DNA from: an uncultured Candidatus Melainabacteria bacterium
Lineage (GTDB): Bacteria > Cyanobacteriota > Vampirovibrionia > Gastranaerophilales > Gastranaerophilaceae
Length of the DNA stretch: 12,996 bases
Direction: 5' to 3'
Assembly: GCA_934693215.1 (NCBI GenBank)
Contig: CAKUVB010000032.1
Span: forward strand, 1 to 12,996
The notes beneath the pieces were generated by a model, which did no database searches, had not been told where the DNA came from, and saw only the letters and a program-made list of their open reading frames with translations. How positions within the stretch are numbered: the first letter of the stretch is position 1; the number at the start of each line of letters is the position of its first letter. The position numbers and the translations under genes were made by a program. Below, piece by piece: positions 1-6,518 of this stretch.

Positions 1-1
1 C

Positions 2-115
2 GGAAATATAAACAGGATTGGTCAGAAAGGCAAATTACATATGTTTGAGAATTTAAAAAATGTAATTTTGCGGAATTTTTATGGCTCAAACCCAATAAAT
101 TTGTTTTATGTATAA
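2..115 (+). CDS. Possible C-terminal end of an upstream gene (partial, weak)
   Basis: The second reading frame is open from the window edge to a TAA at 113-115, giving about 37 residues that end in NPINLFYV. No family is recognisable from so short a piece. It could be the end of a gene starting outside the window, or just a chance open frame in AT-rich DNA. The remaining bases up to the next gene (116-292) hold no convincing coding sequence. A 7-bp inverted repeat (GTTTGAG at 43-49, CTCAAAC at 85-91) and repeated GCGGAA words lie in this stretch without an obvious role. Confidence 0.2.
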   Translation, partial: GNINRIGQKGKLHMFENLKNVILRNFYGSNPINLFYV

Positions 116-292
116 ATGCCTAAAATTTAATGTATATAAATATTTAAAGCTGATTTTTAAAAGTAACATTGAGTTTGAGAAATTTATAAAAATCAGTAAA
201 GTTTTTAAATTTGCGGAACCAATTTATCGGAACTAGATTTGTATGCTTACTTATAATAATATAGTTAGATATAATTGTATTTAGGAGTAAGT

Positions 293-1495
293 ATGGTGGA
301 TTTAATTAATAATTTAATTGATTTTAGGTATACTACAAAAATGGATTGTATTACCAATTATCTATACGAACATTCAGGCAGAATATGTAATCGTCTATGG
401 ATATCTTCACCATTTATAAGTAGTGAAAAGATTTTTTATTATATTTTTCAAATAAGCAAAATTAAGAAACACAAGCCAAATTTCAGACTTCTTACTGATT
501 TGAATAATATTTCAATCAATAATTATAAAATTTTAAAATTTTTCTTAGGTAATAATTGTGAATTAAGAAGCTTAAAACATTTACACGCAAAGATGTATTT
601 AATGGATGATTATTCGGTTGTAACCTCTGCTAATATGACCTATAGAGGATTATATGTAAACTATGAAACAGGTGTTGCCGGTGATATATCAGATGTTGAT
701 AGATTTGAAGCAATGTACAATGAAATTTGGGAACTTGGAACACCAGTTAATCAAGAAATGTTGGATGAAGCATTGAATAATTCAACTTATATTGATACAG
801 AAGGTTTTAATCCTGATTTAAAACCAATTATTAAATTGCCCAAAGAGCTTACTGAAAAATGTAGTTATGAACAGTTCCTAAATGAATATAACGAATTGTC
901 AAAACAATATGAATCCTATGGTAGAATTTGGAAAAATTCACCGCTAAAATTTGAAATAGATAGTTTCTTGAATTACTTATTCCATCATTCAGAGAATAAT
1001 TCTTCAAAAGATTACTACTATTCATTTGAAGTAAACAATTTAAATAGTGAACAAAAAGCAAAACTTTTAAAAAATTGTATTCAAGAATATCATAATTGGA
1101 TAATTTCTGATTCTGTATGGGATAATGAAGGCATCAGAATGAATTATAGAAAAAATGCACTAGAAATATTCTCGGATCAGAACATAGATAGTGCAAATTT
1201 AAAAGATATATCCGAATTTCTCGCAAATAACATAAATACTTATTTGACCAATTCTGTAAGATTTAACTGGAAAGAAAAATTTGCAAAAGAAAACAATATA
1301 AAAGATGTAAAATCGTGTATTCAGAAATTAAAAATAGCTTCTCCAAAAGAACTTGATAAATTAATAAAAAATTCTTCTATAAGATATTTTGGGGAATCCA
1401 CAGCACAAGAAGTTATTGGACTTCTTAGGGATGAATTGCCAATTAGAAACGAAAATACAAATTCAGGACTGAGATACTTAGGTTATAATGTATAA
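293..1495 (+). CDS. PLD-superfamily (HKD) nuclease-like protein with unknown C-terminal half
   Basis: Predicted phosphodiesterase/nuclease of the phospholipase D superfamily, 400 residues. Residues 30-130 form one PLD-like domain: H98, K100 and D105 fit HxKx4D, followed by the supporting TSANMT segment (111-116) and YETG near 124. There is only one HKD motif, so an active enzyme would have to dimerise, as Nuc and the restriction enzyme BfiI do. Residues 185-345 are helical-looking and not recognised. Residues 364-400 (RYFGEST... then LPIRN... then LRYLGY) resemble a helix-hairpin-helix-like segment I associate with DNA-interacting proteins; this is recall, not a search. The start at 293 is preferred over the in-frame TTG at 275 because TAGGAG at 282-287 is well placed for it. 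A -10-like TATAAT is at 252-257. No signal peptide is seen. A DNA-cutting defence or restriction role is inference; no methyltransferase is visible in the window. Confidence 0.75.
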   Translation: MVDLINNLIDFRYTTKMDCITNYLYEHSGRICNRLWISSPFISSEKIFYYIFQISKIKKHKPNFRLLTDLNNISINNYKILKFFLGNNCELRSLKHLHAKMYLMDDYSVVTSANMTYRGLYVNYETGVAGDISDVDRFEAMYNEIWELGTPVNQEMLDEALNNSTYIDTEGFNPDLKPIIKLPKELTEKCSYEQFLNEYNELSKQYESYGRIWKNSPLKFEIDSFLNYLFHHSENNSSKDYYYSFEVNNLNSEQKAKLLKNCIQEYHNWIISDSVWDNEGIRMNYRKNALEIFSDQNIDSANLKDISEFLANNINTYLTNSVRFNWKEKFAKENNIKDVKSCIQKLKIASPKELDKLIKNSSIRYFGESTAQEVIGLLRDELPIRNENTNSGLRYLGYNV

Positions 1496-1498
1496 TTT

Positions 1499-1759
1499 TT
1501 ACATTGGCTTTTTATCTTTATATATTTTCATAATTTTAAAAATATAATTTTCAGTAATTTGACATTCAATAGCAGTTCTCATTCTAGAGATTTTTGTTCC
1601 ATCATAATTATCTAAAACATATTGATGTTTATATTTTGTATTGGCTGATTTTGGAATTCTAATGTTATTTCCTGTATAATGAATCATCAACTTTTTTGTT
1701 GCTTCAAGCCGGTAGGGTGGGAAAAGTCGGTAGCGATTCCCACCTTCATAAGTTTTCAC
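1499..1759 (-). CDS. Doubtful small ORF whose 5' end lies in a repeat
   Basis: An 86-codon open frame from a GTG at 1759, ending three bases from the stop of the facing PLD gene. The first 20 or so codons read through the palindromic repeat at 1716-1744 (GGNRYRLFPPYRLEA), so they are probably repeat-derived. An internal ATG at 1687 would give a 62-residue lysine-rich peptide. Neither start has a good Shine-Dalgarno sequence. No family is recognised. It may be a gene whose 5' end was replaced by the repeat, or not a gene at all. Confidence 0.25.
   Translation of the reverse strand: MKTYEGGNRYRLFPPYRLEATKKLMIHYTGNNIRIPKSANTKYKHQYVLDNYDGTKISRMRTAIECQITENYIFKIMKIYKDKKPM
1715..1744 (+). repeat. 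Palindromic repeat, copy A
   Basis: GGTGGGAA (1716-1723) pairs perfectly with TTCCCACC (1737-1744) around a 13-nt loop. Its GC content is far above the surroundings. The loop (AAGTCGGTAGCGA) is related to the loop of copy B when that copy is read on the minus strand (AAGCGTAAGCGG), so the two copies are inverted relative to each other. Confidence 0.7.
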
Positions 1760-1879
1760 CTTATAAATATTATATATTTAAATCGTCTATTCCATATTTA
1801 AATCATTAATATTATTAACAATCAAAATTACACCAATTGATATCATAACAACCTTTTTTAACAAATTTCAAAAATGTTG

Positions 1880-1905
1880 AATATTTCCAATTTTTTGGAA
1901 ATATT
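1880..1905. repeat. Perfect 11-bp hairpin with TTTT loop
   Basis: AATATTTCCAA (1880-1890) is followed by TTTT and then its exact reverse complement TTGGAAATATT (1895-1905). It sits in the gene-free stretch between the two palindromic repeats. No uridine run follows on either strand, so it is not a standard terminator. An operator or part of a mobile element are alternatives. Confidence 0.5.
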
Positions 1906-2030
1906 TGGTAATACTTCATAGAATTGTAATGAATATAATCAAGATGTGTAGTTATATTCTTGTAGATACATTTGTTTGTAATTTGACATGAATTTATTAT
2001 ATCTTCATTGTATTGGTATGGTAATTAAAA

Positions 2031-2060
2031 GGGTGGGAACCGCTTACGCTTTTCCCACCC
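2031..2060 (-). repeat. Palindromic repeat, copy B
   Basis: GGGTGGGAA (2031-2039) pairs with TTCCCACCC (2052-2060), 9 bp, around a 12-nt loop. It is the inverted counterpart of the copy at 1715-1744 and lies about 100 bases upstream of the kinase-like gene. Confidence 0.7.
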
Positions 2061-2077
2061 GACATTCTATTGCTCTA

Positions 2078-2107
2078 TTGTTTAGTTATGTAGGGCATAA
2101 GTATAAA
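2078..2107 (+). promoter_or_regulatory. Candidate sigma-70-type promoter for the kinase-like gene
   Basis: TTGTTT at 2078-2083 and TATAAA at 2102-2107 are separated by 18 bases and lie 55 bases before the ATG at 2162. In DNA this AT-rich such matches occur by chance, so support is limited to position and spacing. Confidence 0.3.
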
Positions 2108-2161
2108 TTTATAATTTGTAAAAGGTTCGCAAAAAATATTTTTATGTGTTTTTAACCAAAT

Positions 2162-3073
2162 ATGGAAATAAATTCAACCAATGCTTCTATTAAATTTAAT
2201 GGATATAAGACATCATTTTCTAAAAAGTTTGAAAACTTTATGAAAAATGAAACCATGTCTGCTGAAAATCTTTCTGATTTACAAAATTCTTTAAGAGATG
2301 TCGTATCTCGTAAAATGACACCAAAATATTATATGGGAGAAGGTCGCTTTAATAAGGTCTATAGAATAGATGATTATTATGTATTAAGGCTGAATAAGGA
2401 TTATTTGCCTTCTGTTCGCAAACCAATGAAAATTTCGCAAATAGCACAAAATTTAAAAACATACTGTGGAAATGTAATTGCGAAGTTTGGAAATGTCAGT
2501 ATTGTGAAAAATGCTATAGGGAATAATAAAGATACTGTAAGTGCAGGTATTCCATTTGAACTTTTGACGGCTTCACCTTACAAAAGAAAACTTGCAATGA
2601 TAAAATCCTTGAAAACTTTTGCAAAACTTCCTCAAAGTGCATATGATAAAGTTGCAAAAGATTTTGCGGAATTAAATAAGCAATCAAAAGGTTATGGTTT
2701 AAAGTTCGATTGTTACAATCCAAATAACTTTATAAAAGTTGGCAATCAAATAAAAATAGTAGATGATATTTCAGAAGGTTTTTCTCGACATGATTGTTTA
2801 GATATGTTGAATGTTTTCATGAAAGAGTATAAGTTGCCAATGAGCGAAAATACAAAGAAGCTAAAACGAACGATTTTTAAAAAGTGTATACTTGCGGCTT
2901 CTAAAAATAATTTGGCAATACACCCAAATAAAATGCAAGTTCTGGTAGCACGATTATATCCAAATGAGTTCTTTTCAGATTTTAAAAATAATATAGAAAC
3001 TTTGGATAAACTCCCAACAAGTAAAAAAGAATTACAGTTCAAGAAATATTTTAGGGATTTGGATAAACGATGA
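2162..3073 (+). CDS. Kinase-fold protein, APH/protein-kinase-like, function unknown
   Basis: A 303-residue soluble protein with the ordered core motifs of the protein-kinase/aminoglycoside phosphotransferase fold. There is a glycine-rich loop GEGRFNKVY (59-67). A strand YYVLRLNK (72-79) puts R76 where the ATP-binding lysine usually is, as in many APH-type proteins (VLRxP). A catalytic-loop-like segment D183-CYNP-N188 keeps the D+5=N spacing of HGDxxxxN, but Phe replaces the residue before Asp. A metal-binding IVDDI (199-203) takes the place of DFG/IDW. The N-terminus (SIKFNGYKTSF, about 9-19) precedes the fold and may be a lineage-specific leader. The C-terminus (230-303) is lysine-rich and helical. 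The ATG has no Shine-Dalgarno sequence close by. The stop overlaps the next, broken gene as ATGA. The substrate is unknown: small-molecule kinase, protein kinase/effector-like, or toxin are all open. The motif match is seen; activity is inferred. Confidence 0.65.
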   Translation: MEINSTNASIKFNGYKTSFSKKFENFMKNETMSAENLSDLQNSLRDVVSRKMTPKYYMGEGRFNKVYRIDDYYVLRLNKDYLPSVRKPMKISQIAQNLKTYCGNVIAKFGNVSIVKNAIGNNKDTVSAGIPFELLTASPYKRKLAMIKSLKTFAKLPQSAYDKVAKDFAELNKQSKGYGLKFDCYNPNNFIKVGNQIKIVDDISEGFSRHDCLDMLNVFMKEYKLPMSENTKKLKRTIFKKCILAASKNNLAIHPNKMQVLVARLYPNEFFSDFKNNIETLDKLPTSKKELQFKKYFRDLDKR

Positions 3074-3281
3074 CAAAATTAATTACAAATCAAAACTCCG
3101 TTTGTTCATAGTCTTTTACAAACGAAATTAAAAATATAACAACAAAACCGGATAAAAATGTAAAGTTTGTATTAAAGAATACGGGTAAAGAATATCATAT
3201 TGCTAAAAAACTGTCAGATGTTTTTTGAATACGACAAAATATGTGACAAAATTGTTAGATATGTTGGGTGATAAGGTATAA
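3070..3281 (+). pseudogene. Small gene broken by a TAG and a frameshift, coupled to the kinase-like gene
   Basis: The ATG at 3070 overlaps the TGA of the kinase-like gene (ATGA), a usual sign of translational coupling. The frame reads 13 codons to TAG at 3109-3111, then continues open from SFTNEIKN to GKEYHIAKKLSDVF, where TGA follows at 3226-3228. That TGA directly follows a run of six T (3221-3226). One extra T would restore VFLNTTKYVTKLLDMLGDKV and a TAA at 3279-3281. The repaired product would be about 70 residues, lysine-rich and without a membrane segment. No family is recognised. Two independent lesions in one short frame point to decay, though a homopolymer sequencing error could explain the second. 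Confidence 0.5.
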
Positions 3282-3288
3282 TTAAATT

Positions 3289-5253
3289 TTAATATTTCAA
3301 ATTGTGTCTTAGGCAATATGAACGTAAGCCTTTATCACGATTTTCAAAAATTGCTTGATATTCATCTTTTGTTATATCTTTGAATATTCCAGAGTTATTA
3401 ATAAAAGTATCTAAAACTTCGTCTTGATATTCTTCCAAGGAAAGATGTGTACGATTACTTTTGCTTAACCTATCCCATTCTTTAGGAGTAGCCTGAAGCA
3501 AGTCATTTATAACTGTACTCATACCTCCATAATGATTTAGAATTTTAACTCTAGATGTATAATAATCATCATTAAATAATTTGAATATATCGCCAGAATG
3601 AATTTTTGTTTTTAATTTTTCTGCAAATTCTTTCGCATTGTCATCTGATAAATTTTTAATATTTGTGTTTGTCTCTTTATTATTACTTGATATCCAAATA
3701 TTGTTATCTTCTGTTTTAGAAATTAAGTCATTCATAAATTCTTTATATGGTACATCAGTAATCATTTCCGAGTCCCATGAACTAATGATTTTAACCGTTT
3801 TAATGTTGTTATTTTCGTCTAAAGTTACTGAATCTATACTAAATTGATGGTTTTCTGAAAAAATATCTTGATATTTTTGGGGAACATTCTTTTCAGAATA
3901 TCCTTTTTTAAAGTTTCCTAAAGAAAATGTTAGTGCGACATCGTTTTGGTGCATAGCTTTTTCTTTAAGCAGAATTTCTGTAGATTTTGGGTTTTTGTTA
4001 TCAAGTTTAAATCCTATAAATGAATTTGTTCCGGTTAAAAGAGCTACAATATCTTGATTTGTGTTTGCTCGTTCAAAATTACCACCAAAACCTCCATAAG
4101 AGAATGTTGTTCTGTTTTCAAAAATTTCACCACTTTGGTTTTTAGTTTTGATTAACTCATTTTTGGATTCTTTTATGAAATTATCATCAGCAAAGCCTTG
4201 AGTTCCAAGATAATATTTTTCAAAGGCAAGTTCTAACAATAAAACATCATCATCACCTTCGGAATAAACATTATACCCGTCCTGAGTTAGTGTCTTTGCA
4301 TACAATATTTCTTGTTTAGATATTTTATAAGATTTATCAGCACCTTTTAAACTAACGGTATATGAGCCATCATCATTATCTGTTATGCTATTTTTTATAG
4401 CAGATTTTCCAAAATCTGTTCCAGCTAAAGCATTTATTTGTGCCAAAAAATAACAATCTGCAAGTTCACCTTGTTTAGATGGTTCAATTTTTCCATTAAT
4501 ATTGATATCTCCTTTTAGAGTCGCTAAATCAACTTTACCTGTATTTAGTGAGTAACCCTCTTGAAGATTCTTTGTATATGTTTGGTTTGCAAATTTATAT
4601 TCTTTTTTGTCACTATTTTGTTTGATAGAAATTAAGTTTCCCTCTTTAGAATAATTTTCGACTCTATCTATAAATTCTAAGCTATAGTTCCCATTTTTTT
4701 TGAGTTCCACATTATATTCTTCTCCATCTGCATTAACACCTTGAACCCATTGACCCTGTTCATTGTAGTTTCTAGCCGAGTCATCAGAATATAATCTGTA
4801 ATAGCTTCCATTGGCTCTATAATTTGTACGAAATTCTACGTTTTCGCCTCCGATATATGTAGAGCCCATTACTTCTATTTCTGGGTTTTTTAGTTCATGA
4901 AAAACCTCTGAGCCTTTGTCTAGAATTTTTTTGTTAATATAATCTGGGGATTCTGCTAATTGAATAGCTTTTGCTTGACGTTCTTTGGTAAGATTATCTG
5001 CATTTGTTTTACTTGCTTGATTGCCTTTTTCGTATGCGATATCAGACCCAAAACATGATTGTATATCAGATTCTAACAAAATATTTATTTTATCAAATAT
5101 GCCCGCTTGTTGTTCTTTTTTATCAATAATTCCGTTATGGTCAGTATCAAACAATGAATAGTCATTAGTTGTGGTACTATTTTTTTTCTCCTCGTTCTGT
5201 AAAAAAGGTGTAGAATTTGCGGAATTTGAGGTGTTTGTGTTTATTTCTTTCAT
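3289..5253 (-). CDS. EF-hand and calpain-like (C2) cysteine protease domain protein
   Basis: A 654-residue protein. Residues 36-47 (DTDHNGIIDKKE) are a textbook EF-hand calcium loop, with ligands at positions 1, 3, 5, 9 and 12. Residues 255-500 look like the papain-fold core of calpains (peptidase family C2): Q261-GELAD-C267-YFLAQ matches QGxLGDCWFLAA, giving the oxyanion Gln and catalytic Cys. H469 in ENHQFSI fits the catalytic His of the HAYSV region. The third triad residue, Asn in NPW, is replaced: the sequence is ISSWD (490-494). Activity is therefore uncertain. The region 120-250 has aromatic/Asn-rich, YWTD- or MORN-like strands (NYRANGSYYRLYSD, NEQGQW). No N-terminal signal peptide is seen, but residues 1-30 are Asn/Ser/Thr-rich and could be a disordered secretion or linker region. 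The upstream SD is weak (AGAG about 10 bases before the ATG). Its target is unknown; an export or effector-like role is speculation. Confidence 0.7.
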   Translation of the reverse strand: MKEINTNTSNSANSTPFLQNEEKKNSTTTNDYSLFDTDHNGIIDKKEQQAGIFDKINILLESDIQSCFGSDIAYEKGNQASKTNADNLTKERQAKAIQLAESPDYINKKILDKGSEVFHELKNPEIEVMGSTYIGGENVEFRTNYRANGSYYRLYSDDSARNYNEQGQWVQGVNADGEEYNVELKKNGNYSLEFIDRVENYSKEGNLISIKQNSDKKEYKFANQTYTKNLQEGYSLNTGKVDLATLKGDININGKIEPSKQGELADCYFLAQINALAGTDFGKSAIKNSITDNDDGSYTVSLKGADKSYKISKQEILYAKTLTQDGYNVYSEGDDDVLLLELAFEKYYLGTQGFADDNFIKESKNELIKTKNQSGEIFENRTTFSYGGFGGNFERANTNQDIVALLTGTNSFIGFKLDNKNPKSTEILLKEKAMHQNDVALTFSLGNFKKGYSEKNVPQKYQDIFSENHQFSIDSVTLDENNNIKTVKIISSWDSEMITDVPYKEFMNDLISKTEDNNIWISSNNKETNTNIKNLSDDNAKEFAEKLKTKIHSGDIFKLFNDDYYTSRVKILNHYGGMSTVINDLLQATPKEWDRLSKSNRTHLSLEEYQDEVLDTFINNSGIFKDITKDEYQAIFENRDKGLRSYCLRHNLKY

Positions 5254-5299
5254 TAATTAAGCTCTAAAAAATATTAATACATATTCACAGGTGGATAGT

Positions 5300-5327
5300 A
5301 TTAATAAGTTATTTAAAACTTATTAAT
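5300..5327. other. AT-rich 11-bp hairpin between MFS and calpain-like genes
   Basis: ATTAATAAGTT (5300-5310) and AACTTATTAAT (5317-5327) are exact inverted copies around ATTTAA. It lies 35 bases after the MFS stop and 47 bases before the calpain-like start, both on the minus strand. Without GC pairs or a following T-run it is a poor intrinsic terminator. An operator for the protease gene is equally possible. Confidence 0.4.
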
Positions 5328-5361
5328 TTCATAAAGGTTTATTTTTGTTACATATATTAAC

Positions 5362-6510
5362 TTATAAGTATTTTATTAAAATTGTAGAAATTACAGGGAA
5401 TATAGACAGAACAACTAATACATTTGTTATACCAAAATGTTCTGCAGTTATACCAATTAAAGAAAGTGATATGGCAACAACTCCCCAAGCAAATCCGTTC
5501 ATAAAACCTGCGACTACACTTTTGTATTTAGGCAAAATTGTTTGTCCCATTACCATTGTTACTGGTTGAGCCAACATTGTTGTAAATCCAATTATGACAA
5601 ACATTAAAATTGATAATATCGGGAATTGTTTGTATGTTAATGAAAATATGATTATCATTGGTAATGTTGCCATCATTGAAAAATATAATAAGTTTTTTGT
5701 ACCAAATAATAATTCTATTTTATGGCTTACTAAAGAGCCAAATCCACCAGCAATAATGAATAAGAATAAAGCTGTACCTATATAAAATGGAGTATAACCC
5801 ATATCTTTCCATAAAAATGGTAATAACGTACAACAACTAGTTGTTACCAAAACTTTCATCATTGAAATAATCATTAAATAATTCATTTTTCGGTTTTTTA
5901 GTATAGTCAGGAAGGTTTCTTTGAAAGATTTGTATTCCGGTTTCTTTTCAATATCAGATAATTTCGGAACAAACAAAAACATTGTCATAGCAAGTCCTAA
6001 CCCAAATATAGACAGGCATGGCATTTTTTCCATACCCAAATATTGAGTGACAAAAGCAGCAATCAAAGGTCCAAAAGAAAAACCTAAAGAGCCCATACTG
6101 ATAAAAAATCCCATATCATCAGCACAACTGTTACATGCCGTTCCAAATTTGTTTACAAATCCACTAGCTTGTGGGTGATAAAAACTACTACCCAAACTAC
6201 CTAATATCATAAAGATGATAAGTAGTGTTGTAGTTTTGGCTAATGGTGTAAGTGGTATGAAAATAGAACTAAGTATTAGTCCCCAAAATATAAACATTCT
6301 TTTGAGCATATTGTCTGCAAAGAATCCAAAAATTGGTTGTAAAAGTGAAGAAAAAATACTAGAAATGCTAATAACGATGGTTGCCATAGCCATAGTTATT
6401 CCAATTTTTGCCGCAATAAACGGCATTATTGGATTAACTATTCCTGTATATATATCATTTACGAAATGACCGGCACTTAGCCATTTTATTGCTTTTTGTT
6501 CTTTTTTCAT
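5362..6510 (-). CDS. MFS transporter, fosmidomycin-resistance (Fsr)-like family
   Basis: A 382-residue integral membrane protein with about twelve hydrophobic helices, the usual MFS layout. The beginning (KWLSAGHFVNDIYTG, 9-23) and the segment LGSLGSSFYHPQASGF resemble the Fsr/fosmidomycin-resistance branch of the superfamily, where HxxxD in helix 1 and the GSAFFHPEA-like stretch are typical. The family name is historical; most members have no proven drug substrate, so export of a small acid or sugar-like compound is as likely. The ATG is 8 bases beyond the stop of the dehydrogenase gene. The SD AAGG partly overlaps that stop, so the two form one transcript and are probably translated together. 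This suggests that the transporter handles the substrate or product of the dehydrogenase, which is inference from context. Confidence 0.8.
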   Translation of the reverse strand: MKKEQKAIKWLSAGHFVNDIYTGIVNPIMPFIAAKIGITMAMATIVISISSIFSSLLQPIFGFFADNMLKRMFIFWGLILSSIFIPLTPLAKTTTLLIIFMILGSLGSSFYHPQASGFVNKFGTACNSCADDMGFFISMGSLGFSFGPLIAAFVTQYLGMEKMPCLSIFGLGLAMTMFLFVPKLSDIEKKPEYKSFKETFLTILKNRKMNYLMIISMMKVLVTTSCCTLLPFLWKDMGYTPFYIGTALFLFIIAGGFGSLVSHKIELLFGTKNLLYFSMMATLPMIIIFSLTYKQFPILSILMFVIIGFTTMLAQPVTMVMGQTILPKYKSVVAGFMNGFAWGVVAISLSLIGITAEHFGITNVLVVLSIFPVISTILIKYL

Positions 6511-6518
6511 TTTTTACC

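Larger units (their letters stand above)
1715..2060. mobile_element. Possible MITE-like segment bounded by inverted palindromic repeats
   Basis: Two related sequences of about 30 nt, each a hairpin with GGGTGGGAA/TTCCCACCC-type arms, stand at 1715-1744 and 2031-2060 in opposite orientation. The 286 bases between them carry no credible gene, are very AT-rich and contain a perfect 11-bp hairpin at 1880-1905. This layout fits a small non-autonomous element with terminal inverted repeats, or two independent insertions of one interspersed palindromic repeat. No clear target-site duplication is visible at the outer ends (GGTA on the left, GACA on the right), which weakens the single-element reading. 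Confidence 0.3.

Noticed and set aside
275..292. TTG start at 275 extending the PLD gene by six codons
   Set aside because: The SD TAGGAG (282-287) lies after it and is correctly spaced for the ATG at 293.
3109..3111. In-frame TAG read as an amino acid (stop-codon reassignment)
   Set aside because: A second lesion (TGA after a T6 run, with frame change) follows, and TAG is used as a normal stop at 12024-12026; decay is simpler.
5345..6469. Several plus-strand open frames across the MFS gene
   Set aside because: They are antisense shadows of a long, clearly coding transporter gene and lack SD sequences and recognisable domains.
5362..6510. Calling the transporter a fosmidomycin-resistance determinant
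   Set aside because: Family resemblance does not give the substrate; context with a dehydrogenase suggests a metabolic role.
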